Below are positions 14,490-21,058 of a stretch of 25,497 nt of DNA, one piece after another (the stretch's first letter is position 1; every line of letters starts with the position of its first letter). Source of the DNA: Nitrospirota bacterium (lineage in GTDB: Bacteria; Nitrospirota; Thermodesulfovibrionia; Thermodesulfovibrionales; UBA6898). The stretch is from contig JAOUFP010000003.1 of the NCBI GenBank assembly GCA_029858145.1, positions 1 to 25,497 of the forward strand, in the 5' to 3' direction. Position numbers and translations under genes: made by a program. Below the pieces are notes generated by a model that was not told where the DNA came from, ran no database searches, and saw only the letters and a list, made by a program, of their open reading frames with translations.

Positions 14490-17252
14490 ATGAACGCCGA
14501 ACAAAGCCGTCTTGAGGAAGTCCGGACAAAGAAAGCCCCCTGGAAGAAGTGGGGACCGTACCTGAGCGAACGTCAGTGGGGTACTGTCCGTGAGGACTAC
14601 AGCGAACACGGGGACGCCTGGAATTACTTCCCCCATGACCATGCCCGTTCCCGGGCTTACCGCTGGGGCGAGGACGGCCTCGCCGGCATCTCCGACGACA
14701 AACAGCAGGTGTGCTTTGCTCTGGCCCTCTGGAATGGCAAAGACCCCATTCTCAAGGAACGGCTGTTCGGCCTCACCGGCCCGGAGGGGAACCACGGCGA
14801 AGACGTAAAGGAGTATTACTTTTATATTGATTCAAGCCCAACCCACTCGTATATGAAGTACCTTTATAAATACCCGCAGGCGGCCTATCCTTATGATCAT
14901 ATAGTCGCCACGAATCGAAACGCCGGGCGGCAAAAGCCGGAATATGAATTACTGGACACGGGCGTGTTTGATAAGAATACCTATTTTGATGTATTCGTGG
15001 AGTACGCCAAGGCGTCACCAGAGGATATACTCATTCAGGTCACTGTTCATAACCGGGGCCCGGAACCAGCGACGCTCCATCTCCTGCCCACCCTCTGGTT
15101 CCGCAATGACTGGTCTTGGGGAGAGGATGTCGTTCGCCCCACCCTGCAGCAGATAGCTGAGGATAAAACCGGCGGCATCGTCGCGCTCTCGCATCGTGAC
15201 CTCGGTGAGCGTTTCTTTTATGCGGAAGCCGCGTCGGCTCTCCTCTTCACTGAGAATGAAACCAATACGGAGCGGCTCGTCGGCATGCCCAATACATCTC
15301 CTTATGTGAAAGACGGCATCAATAACTATATCATTCACAATAAAAAAGACGCGGTCAATCCCGGGAACAAGGGGACAAAGGTCTCTGCCCATTACCCGCT
15401 CACGCTGGGGGCCGGAGAATCCCGCATTGTCCGTCTGCGGCTCAGCGACAGCCTTATGTCCGAAAATCCCTCCAACCCCCCATTATCAAAGGGGGGCAAG
15501 GGGGGATTTAAAGCCGGTCCATTCGGGAGGGAGTTTGATGAGATCTTCAAAACCAGGATACAGGAAGCGGACGAGTTCTATGCGACTGTCATTCCTACTA
15601 CATTCAATGCCGACCAGACACTGGTCATGCGGCAGGCATTGGCCGGGATGCTCTGGACCAAGCAGTTCTTTTTCTATGACGTCGGCAAATGGCTCAATCA
15701 GCATGGCATTCAGCCGTACAAAGCGAATCAGCGTTCCATCCGCAACGACCGATGGGGACACATGATGAATGCGGACATTATCTCCATGCCGGACAAATGG
15801 GAATATCCGTGGTACGCTGCCTGGGACCTCGCCTTTCATGTCACGGCTTTGGCGCTGGTGGATGAAGATTTTGGCAAAGAACAATTGGAGCTCATGCTCA
15901 AGTCCCGTTATCTTCATCCCAGCGGGCAGATCCCTGCCTATGAGTGGAATTTCGGAGACGTGAATCCTCCGGTCCATGCTTGGTCAACCATCTACACCTA
16001 TTTGATGGGGAAAGCGGTCCGGGGCAAAGGCGATCTGCCGTGGCTCGAGCGTTCTTTCCACAAACTGCTTCTGAACTTTACCTGGTGGGTGAACCGAAAA
16101 GACCGGGCCGGAAACAACGCCTTCGAAGGAGGATTTCTGGGGCTTGACAATATCGGGGTCTTCGATCGGTCTGCGCCTTTGCCGACCGGCGGATATCTGG
16201 AACAGGCTGACGGCACCGCCTGGATGGTTCTCTTTTGTCAGAACATGTGCGAGATCAGCGCAGAGCTTGCGCTGGCCGACCCGGTTTATCTCAATCTCCT
16301 TGGGAAATTTATCGAGCATTTTCTTTTGATCGCAGCAGGGATGATCCGTCCCAGTGAAGAATTCGGCATGTGGGATGAGAAAGACGGTTTCTTTTACGAC
16401 GTGCTCAAGCTCCCTGACGGGAGGGCGGAGCGCCTCAAAGTACGTTCGATGGTGGGACTGCTGCCTTTTTGCGCGGTGACCATTTTCGAAAAGGACATAA
16501 GAGAGAAATACCGTGAATTTGGCTCAATAGTGCGCGAATACTTCACGAAACGGCCGGAATTGTCGGCTTTCATTCATGATCCGTTTAAGCTTGGACAGAA
16601 TGAGCGACTCCTGGGATCGATCTTAAATGAGACCAATCTTCGCCGTGTGCTCACGATCATGCTCGATGAAAATGAGTTTTTGAGTGCCTATGGCATCCGG
16701 GCGATCTCTCGCATTCACAAGGACCACCCCTACGTCTATCGGGTCTTAGACCAGGAGCATCGGGTCTCTTATCTTCCCGGGGAATCGGACAACGCCATGT
16801 TCGGCGGCAATTCGAACTGGCGGGGGCCCATCTGGATGCCGGTCAATATCCTCATTCTCCGGGCACTCCTCCAGTACTTCCTGTATTACGGGGACTCATT
16901 CAAGATTGAATGCCCGAGCGGGTCCGGGAAGCATATGAACCTCTATGAGGTGGCAAAAGAAATTGGGCGTCGACTGACAAGTATTTTCCTGAAGGATGAG
17001 AAAGGGGAGCGCCCCGTGCATGGAACATCGCGAAAATTCCAGGGAGATCCTCATTGGAGGGATTACCCCCTGTTCTATGAGTATTTCCATGGGGACACCG
17101 GCAGGGGCGTTGGCGCAAGTCACCAGACGGGTTGGACCGGTGTCATCGCGGTCGTCATGCATCTGTTTGCGACTCTTGATGCTCAGAGGATACTGAAACA
17201 GGGCAAAGCAAAATCATTGGGCGAGAAGCGGAAATTGGGGAGGAAGACATGA
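14490..17252 (+). CDS. GH63-family glucosidase-like protein (MGH1-type (alpha/alpha)6 barrel)
   Basis: 920 residues. The N-terminal part begins LSERQWGTVREDYSEHGDAW and FPHDHARSRAYRWGEDG, typical of bacterial GH63 proteins annotated as glucosidases. The barrel contains YAAWDLAFHVTAL with the likely general acid Asp446, and DENEFLSAYGIRAISR with the likely base Glu727 or Glu729, then GGNSNWRGPIWMPVN. GH63 enzymes hydrolyse alpha-glucosidic or mannosylglycerate-type bonds by inversion. There is no signal peptide, so it acts in the cytoplasm, perhaps on a storage sugar or compatible solute. GGAGG before the ATG supports the start. Odd feature: an in-frame palindromic repeat at 15463-15509 encodes PPLSKGGKGG in the linker between N-terminal domain and barrel. 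The next genes are a sugar dehydrogenase and an MIP channel. Confidence 0.87.
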   Translation: MNAEQSRLEEVRTKKAPWKKWGPYLSERQWGTVREDYSEHGDAWNYFPHDHARSRAYRWGEDGLAGISDDKQQVCFALALWNGKDPILKERLFGLTGPEGNHGEDVKEYYFYIDSSPTHSYMKYLYKYPQAAYPYDHIVATNRNAGRQKPEYELLDTGVFDKNTYFDVFVEYAKASPEDILIQVTVHNRGPEPATLHLLPTLWFRNDWSWGEDVVRPTLQQIAEDKTGGIVALSHRDLGERFFYAEAASALLFTENETNTERLVGMPNTSPYVKDGINNYIIHNKKDAVNPGNKGTKVSAHYPLTLGAGESRIVRLRLSDSLMSENPSNPPLSKGGKGGFKAGPFGREFDEIFKTRIQEADEFYATVIPTTFNADQTLVMRQALAGMLWTKQFFFYDVGKWLNQHGIQPYKANQRSIRNDRWGHMMNADIISMPDKWEYPWYAAWDLAFHVTALALVDEDFGKEQLELMLKSRYLHPSGQIPAYEWNFGDVNPPVHAWSTIYTYLMGKAVRGKGDLPWLERSFHKLLLNFTWWVNRKDRAGNNAFEGGFLGLDNIGVFDRSAPLPTGGYLEQADGTAWMVLFCQNMCEISAELALADPVYLNLLGKFIEHFLLIAAGMIRPSEEFGMWDEKDGFFYDVLKLPDGRAERLKVRSMVGLLPFCAVTIFEKDIREKYREFGSIVREYFTKRPELSAFIHDPFKLGQNERLLGSILNETNLRRVLTIMLDENEFLSAYGIRAISRIHKDHPYVYRVLDQEHRVSYLPGESDNAMFGGNSNWRGPIWMPVNILILRALLQYFLYYGDSFKIECPSGSGKHMNLYEVAKEIGRRLTSIFLKDEKGERPVHGTSRKFQGDPHWRDYPLFYEYFHGDTGRGVGASHQTGWTGVIAVVMHLFATLDAQRILKQGKAKSLGEKRKLGRKT
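15463..15509. repeat. GC-rich palindromic repeat inserted in frame in a coding sequence
   Basis: The left arm (15463-15481, AAATCCCTCCAACCCCCC) and right arm (15491-15509, GGGGGGCAAGGGGGGATTT) form an imperfect hairpin around ATTATCAAA. It encodes NPSNPPLSKGGKGGF, a peptide I know as the translation of a repeat dispersed in several bacterial genomes, and it has no counterpart in the GH63 fold. Low complexity and placement between domains fit tolerated insertion. Confidence 0.75.
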
Positions 17253-17282
17253 GAAAGGTTCTTCATCCGTCTCTTTATCAAG

Positions 17283-17311
17283 TTAACACGCGTCTGGCTG
17301 ACCTTTATACA
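17283..17311 (+). promoter_or_regulatory. Sigma-70-type promoter candidate
   Basis: TTAACA (17283-17288), a 17-bp spacer and TATACA (17306-17311). It lies about 40 bp before the ATG of the glucose-dehydrogenase-like gene, in the 100-bp gap after the GH63 gene, and would give the dehydrogenase-channel pair its own transcript. Confidence 0.4.
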
Positions 17312-17352
17312 ATGAAAGTAATTGCCATGGTACCTAAGAAGGAGGTTATCAT

Positions 17353-18402
17353 ATGAAAGCGATTACGGTAGAACCGAAAAAGCCCGGGACAGCCCGGTAC
17401 GAGGATTTTCCGGAGCCGGATCTGCAAGAGGGCTCTGTCCTCGTGGAGGCAGTGGCCGTCGGAGTTTGCGGAACAGACGTCGAGATCGTAGAGGGGAAGT
17501 ATGGCTGGGCACCACCGGGAAAGGATCGTCTGGTCCTGGGTCATGAATCCCTCGGTCGAGTCATTGATCCGGGTCCGGGAAGTTCGCTCAAAAAAGGCGA
17601 TCTTGTGGTCGGGATCGTGCGCCGTCCGGACCCGGTCCCCTGCCCCAATTGTGCGGTGGGTGAATGGGACATGTGCCGCAACGGCCAGTACACAGAGCGG
17701 GGAATCAAAGAAATCCACGGCTTCATGTCGGAACGCTGGCGCATCGAACCAGAATACGCCATTAAAGTTGATTCTTCGCTCGGCATACTTGGGGTGTTGC
17801 TGGAGCCGACAACCGTTGTGACAAAGGCATGGGCGCATGTAATATCGGTCGGGGTCCGGGCTTTTTGGGAGCCGCATACTGTTCTGGTGACCGGAGCGGG
17901 ACCAATCGGCCTTCTTGCCGCTCTCATCGGTGCGCAGCGGGGGCTGGATGTTCACGTCCTTGACCGGGCCACCACCGGGGCTAAACCCGATATTGTCCGC
18001 GCCCTGGGGGCTACGTATCATTCCTGCTCCGTGTCTGCGCTTGGCTTCGAGCCGGACGTCATCATTGAGTGCACAGGTGCCGGTCAGGTCATTAACGAAT
18101 CGATCCAGACCATTTCTTCAGGAGGGATCGTCTGTCTTACCGGAGTTGGTCACGGAGGCGGAAGCAGTAAAGCTGCCACTGCTGATGTTGCGGCAGCGGC
18201 AGTACTCAAGAACATCGTTATTATTGGCAGCGTCAACGCCAACAAGCGCCACTGGTACAGGGCAGGCAAGATCCTGGCCCGCGCTGACCGGAAGTGGCTG
18301 GGCCGGCTGATCACTCGCCGTGAAAAGCCGGAGAATTTCAAACAGGCTCTCGAGAGACAACCTGACGATCTTAAGGTTGTCATTCAGTTTTCTGAGACCT
18401 GA
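17353..18402 (+). CDS. Zinc-dependent medium-chain dehydrogenase, glucose 1-dehydrogenase type
   Basis: 349 residues, the usual length. Catalytic zinc ligands are in GVCGTD (Cys39) and GHE (His66, Glu67). The structural-zinc loop reads CPNCAVGEWDMC, followed by NGQYTERGIKEIHGFMSERW, a stretch characteristic of archaeal and bacterial glucose dehydrogenases. The nucleotide site is VTGAGPIGLLAAL, and the C-terminal end has VNANKRHWYRA, again as in glucose dehydrogenases. It should oxidise glucose or a related aldose to the lactone with NAD(P)+. GAAGGAGG lies before the ATG. The stop overlaps the start of the MIP gene by one base, so the two are coupled. Position after a glucosidase-like gene suggests it uses the released sugar. 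The exact sugar is uncertain. Confidence 0.87.
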   Translation: MKAITVEPKKPGTARYEDFPEPDLQEGSVLVEAVAVGVCGTDVEIVEGKYGWAPPGKDRLVLGHESLGRVIDPGPGSSLKKGDLVVGIVRRPDPVPCPNCAVGEWDMCRNGQYTERGIKEIHGFMSERWRIEPEYAIKVDSSLGILGVLLEPTTVVTKAWAHVISVGVRAFWEPHTVLVTGAGPIGLLAALIGAQRGLDVHVLDRATTGAKPDIVRALGATYHSCSVSALGFEPDVIIECTGAGQVINESIQTISSGGIVCLTGVGHGGGSSKAATADVAAAAVLKNIVIIGSVNANKRHWYRAGKILARADRKWLGRLITRREKPENFKQALERQPDDLKVVIQFSET

Positions 18403-19190
18403 TGGAAAATTCAAATAGTCGAAATATCCCCTGGGCGCTCTTCGTCTCTGAACTGATTGGGACAGCATTGCTCGTGCTCATCGGACTCTCTCTGGTTATC
18501 CTGATGTTTGGAACAGGTACACCTATGGCGCGCCTGATCCCAAGCGAGGATTTGAGGCGTCTTATTACCGGTTTTCTCTTCGGCACAACAGGCGCCTCCA
18601 TCGCGCTGTCTCCTGTTGGGAAGGTGAGCGGAGCGCATATCAACCCGGTCGTCACGCTGGCATTCCGCCTTATGGGCAAACTCGACTTGCAGACAACCTT
18701 CGGATATGTCGCAGCGCAACTGACAGGCGCGGTCGTGGGATCATCGCCTCTTCTTTTATGGGGAGCAATGGGCAGGAGTGTGGCCTTTGGAGCGACCTTG
18801 CCCGGTTCAGGGGTCACTCTCTCGACAGCTCTTCTGGGCGAAGTGATCACGACCTTTACGATGGTCTCTCTGCTTGCCGTCTTTCTGGGTTTCCGGAATA
18901 TCCGCACCTTCACTCCGGCGATCTTTCCGCCGCTCTACGCGATCATGGTGTGGGCCGAGGCGCCGATCTCGGGCACCAGCACCAATCCTGCGCGCAGCCT
19001 TGGCCCGGCGGTCATCTCCGGGAAATGGGAAAGCTGGTGGATCTACTGGATAGGGCCGATGGCCGGAATGTTTTTGGCTGTTCTCGCCTGCAGTTTCCTT
19101 GCGAAGCGCATTGAAGTGGCCAAACTGTACTACTTCGACAGCGACAGCGACCGCCTGTTTCGCCGGACGAATGCTTCAGGATCGCCATGA
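18402..19190 (+). CDS. MIP-family channel (aquaporin/glycerol facilitator) with NPV/NPA motifs
   Basis: 262 residues with six hydrophobic segments in two halves. The first half-helix has NPV (81-83, in GAHINPVVTLAF) instead of NPA; the second has NPA followed by Arg (195-198, STNPARSLGPAV). The Arg is the selectivity-filter residue of the family. Short C-terminal tail rich in Asp and Ser. Members conduct water, glycerol or other small neutral solutes across the inner membrane; the sequence alone does not say which. The ATG at 18402 overlaps the dehydrogenase stop (TGATG). The coupling to a sugar dehydrogenase and nearness to an MscS channel point to osmotic or solute balance. Confidence 0.9.
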   Translation: MENSNSRNIPWALFVSELIGTALLVLIGLSLVILMFGTGTPMARLIPSEDLRRLITGFLFGTTGASIALSPVGKVSGAHINPVVTLAFRLMGKLDLQTTFGYVAAQLTGAVVGSSPLLLWGAMGRSVAFGATLPGSGVTLSTALLGEVITTFTMVSLLAVFLGFRNIRTFTPAIFPPLYAIMVWAEAPISGTSTNPARSLGPAVISGKWESWWIYWIGPMAGMFLAVLACSFLAKRIEVAKLYYFDSDSDRLFRRTNASGSP

Positions 19191-19335
19191 CGTGGCAGTA
19201 AATATAGTAGGGCCCGACAGTCCATGCCCTGATTCTGGAAATTAAGGAAGTGTTTGGTACGCGAGAATAGAACTTGAAATACATGAGAGGAATGAAACAA
19301 TAGAGAAATCAAACACAGAGGAAAGAGGTTAAAAA

Positions 19336-19737
19336 ATGGAAGAGAGCGAAATTAAATCCGAAGATCTGAAACTGAGCGACAGGCTTGCGCTTGAACGGAC
19401 AATTCTTGCGGCCGACCGGACGATGCTGGCCTGGGTGCGCACATCGCTGTCATTGATCGGCTTCGGATTTACGATACACAAAGTCCTCCAGTTCGTGTAT
19501 GAGCAGGGAACCTCAAAAATCATGCGGCAGGAGACGCCGAGAAATATCGGTATCTTTATGATTGTGACCGGTACTGTCCCCCTGTTTTTCATGATGCTTC
19601 AATATGCCCGCACATTGAAGCGGATGGGGAAGAAAGAGAGCATTATTAAGAACCCAAATTTTCTGACGGCCTGCATAATTTTTATACTTGGAGTAATTCT
19701 TTTGTTCAGTATTGTAGCGAACATTGTTCTTCTGTGA
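19336..19737 (+). CDS. DUF202 (YidH-like) small inner-membrane protein
   Basis: 133 residues. The DUF202 signature is clear: LALERTILAADRTMLAWVRT then SLSLIGFGFTIHKVLQF. Three membrane helices are visible (about 36-55, 72-92, 109-131), and a charged cytoplasmic start (MEESEIKSEDLKLSD). An AGAGG ribosome site precedes the ATG at 19336. Function of the family is unknown; members occur near stress-related membrane proteins. It lies in the middle of the same-strand stress-like run, 145 bp after the MIP gene; that gap shows only the tail of a CACAGAGGAAAGAGG-type low-complexity sequence. Confidence 0.9.
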   Translation: MEESEIKSEDLKLSDRLALERTILAADRTMLAWVRTSLSLIGFGFTIHKVLQFVYEQGTSKIMRQETPRNIGIFMIVTGTVPLFFMMLQYARTLKRMGKKESIIKNPNFLTACIIFILGVILLFSIVANIVLL

Positions 19738-19769
19738 GGAGAAGGTCTTAACATAATGAGGAAAAAGAG

Positions 19770-19829
19770 ATGAGAGTAATTACATTATATTCACATGAGG
19801 CTGTGCCTTGCAGCAAGCTCAGGAGGTAG
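19770..19829 (+). CDS. Possible 19-residue leader peptide before the DUF1622 gene
   Basis: ATG at 19770 with GAGGAAAAAGAG before it encodes MRVITLYSHEAVPCSKLRR. Its TAG stop (19827-19829) follows directly on the AGGAGG (19821-19826) that serves the next gene, whose ATG is at 19834. A ribosome finishing here would sit on the next gene's ribosome site, so it could couple or attenuate its translation. It is short enough to occur by chance. Confidence 0.25.
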   Translation: MRVITLYSHEAVPCSKLRR

Positions 19830-19833
19830 GACG

Positions 19834-20220
19834 ATGGAACATCTTCGTGAATGGATCGAACTCGCTTCTCAGGGCGTCGAGATGCTGGCAGTGGTGATAA
19901 TGGTATCTATGATCGTCTTTGGGACCATACGCTGGATCTTTCGCTATAGGACGAATATGGAGTCGGGCTACGAGAGGTACCGTGTCGTGCTGGGGAAGAC
20001 GTTACTGATTGGGCTCGAACTCCTGGTGGCCGCTGATATCATCCGTACCGTGGCTATTGATTTAACGCTTACTAACATCGCGCTGTTGGCGGCTCTTGTG
20101 GTAGTGCGTACGTTTCTGGGATGGTCCCTGACTGTCGAGATCGAGGGCCACTGGCCATGGCAGGGAGCGAAGAAATTCCGTCCGGGTGCGGGTGGAGAGA
20201 AAGAGAACAGTGCCCATTAA
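19834..20220 (+). CDS. DUF1622 inner-membrane protein
   Basis: 128 residues from the ATG at 19834, chosen for AGGAGG 7 nt upstream rather than the in-frame ATG at 19795. Three hydrophobic segments: EMLAVVIMVSMIVFGTIRW, then LIGLELLVAADIIRTV, and IALLAALVVVRTFLGWSLTV. The segments RVVLGKTLLIGLELLVAADI and VVRTFLGWSLTVEIEG are characteristic of the DUF1622 family. Function unknown. It is followed at 44 bp by another small membrane protein and preceded by DUF202, so three small membrane proteins of unknown role are clustered here. Confidence 0.9.
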   Translation: MEHLREWIELASQGVEMLAVVIMVSMIVFGTIRWIFRYRTNMESGYERYRVVLGKTLLIGLELLVAADIIRTVAIDLTLTNIALLAALVVVRTFLGWSLTVEIEGHWPWQGAKKFRPGAGGEKENSAH

Positions 20221-20264
20221 GGGGGACATGGTACCCGCGGAAGAAAGACAAGGTGAGGATAAAT

Positions 20265-20675
20265 ATGGAAGACATTTTTACAAGAATCTTTGAGAACCTG
20301 GTGGAGCGGGTGAGCGGCCCGATGAAGTTCAGACTGATCTTGCAACCGCTCATGGCTGCTATCTTTGCAGTGCGCTCAGGATTGCAGGATGCGAGGGAAG
20401 GCCGGCCCCCCTATTTTTGGTCCGTCTTCACTAACCCCGACCACAGACGGGAGTTATTGCAGGATGGATGGAAAGCGGTTGGAAAGGTTTTCGTAATTGC
20501 GATCATCCTTGACGCGGTCTACCAGTATATGGAGCTCAGGTGGTTCTACCCGGGAGAGGCAATTCTCGTGGCTATAATACTGGCGTTTGTTCCCTATCTG
20601 CTTATTCGGGGGCCGGTGAACCGCCTCACACCCCGGAAGGGAAAAGAGAAAAAACATGAACGAAGAGACCAATAA
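20265..20675 (+). CDS. Conserved inner-membrane protein of unknown function
   Basis: 136 residues from the ATG at 20265, supported by AGGTGAGG upstream; the open frame extends further but overlaps the DUF1622 gene. The N-terminal amphipathic part (MEDIFTRIFENLVERVSGPM) leads to KFRLILQPLMAAIFAVRSGL, DAREGRPPYFW and then two hydrophobic helices (about 70-88 and 97-115), ending in a basic tail. I recognise the LILQPLMAAIFAVR/DAREGRPP pattern as recurring in uncharacterised proteins near stress genes, but know no function. Its end overlaps a possible small ORF. Confidence 0.75.
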   Translation: MEDIFTRIFENLVERVSGPMKFRLILQPLMAAIFAVRSGLQDAREGRPPYFWSVFTNPDHRRELLQDGWKAVGKVFVIAIILDAVYQYMELRWFYPGEAILVAIILAFVPYLLIRGPVNRLTPRKGKEKKHERRDQ

Positions 20676-20769
20676 TAAAACGACGGGGAAGGGTTCGAGT
20701 GACTCATCTTCACCCTCTCCAGTCTCACAGACAGACGGAGGCGCTGATGTGAGAGGAGGGAAGATTTGA
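20656..20769 (+). CDS. Possible 37-residue small ORF
   Basis: ATG at 20656 lies inside the end of the preceding gene. The product is polar and rich in Ser, Thr, Gly and Asp (MNEETNNKTTGKGSSDSSSP...), with no hydrophobic segment. Only a weak purine run precedes it. Its TGA overlaps the TTG start of the next small ORF. Confidence 0.25.
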   Translation: MNEETNNKTTGKGSSDSSSPSPVSQTDGGADVRGGKI

Positions 20770-20882
20770 ATCCTTACGCGTATTGTGCCTCGAACGATAT
20801 CCATATCGATCAAGAAGGACTGTCGCCTGGTGTGACGCGGTTGCTCGATCTTGCCCGCGGCCCTGAAAACCAGTGGATTTAA
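20766..20882 (+). CDS. Possible 38-residue small ORF with TTG start
   Basis: TTG at 20766 is preceded by an excellent ribosome site (GAGGAGGG, about 6 nt away) and overlaps the stop of the previous small ORF as TTGA. The product begins MNPYAYCASNDIHIDQEGL and continues SPGVTRLLDLARGPENQWI. Composition is protein-like, but no family is recognised. It may be genuine or the remnant of a decayed gene. After it, 20883-20937 holds nothing I can identify. Confidence 0.35.
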   Translation: MNPYAYCASNDIHIDQEGLSPGVTRLLDLARGPENQWI

Positions 20883-20937
20883 GGGATTGAGCTCGCTTAA
20901 AGCTGCTATGGACGGGACAATCAGATCTGCGGCAGCG

Positions 20938-21002
20938 ATCGGCTTTCCACTCCCTCCGATGGTGAGCAAGGAGATGAGCATTGATGATATGCGCATCTCC
21001 TT
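20938..21002 (+). repeat. Two-hairpin intergenic element, copy B
   Basis: Hairpin 1: ATCGG (20938-20942) with CCGAT (20956-20960), leaving CTCCCT (20950-20955) in the loop. Hairpin 2: AAGGAGATGAGCAT (20968-20981), 7-nt loop, ATGCGCATCTCCTT (20989-21002), with one mismatch. Bases 20948-21002 align gap-free to 8243-8297. It lies 57 bp before the MscS gene. An extended -10 (TGTGATAAT, 21038-21046) follows it, so it may sit upstream of, rather than inside, the MscS leader. Confidence 0.6.
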
Positions 21003-21037
21003 CTAAGAAAAAAAATGATTTGTAGAGTGAGAACTTT

Positions 21038-21046
21038 TGTGATAAT
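21038..21046 (+). promoter_or_regulatory. Extended -10 promoter candidate for the MscS gene
   Basis: TG-T-GATAAT has the extended -10 form; only a weak -35-like TTTGTA lies upstream. Transcription would start near 21053, leaving almost no leader if translation begins at 21059 and about 20 nt if it begins at the in-frame ATG at 21074. Confidence 0.3.
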
Positions 21047-21058
21047 CTGCTGATATCT

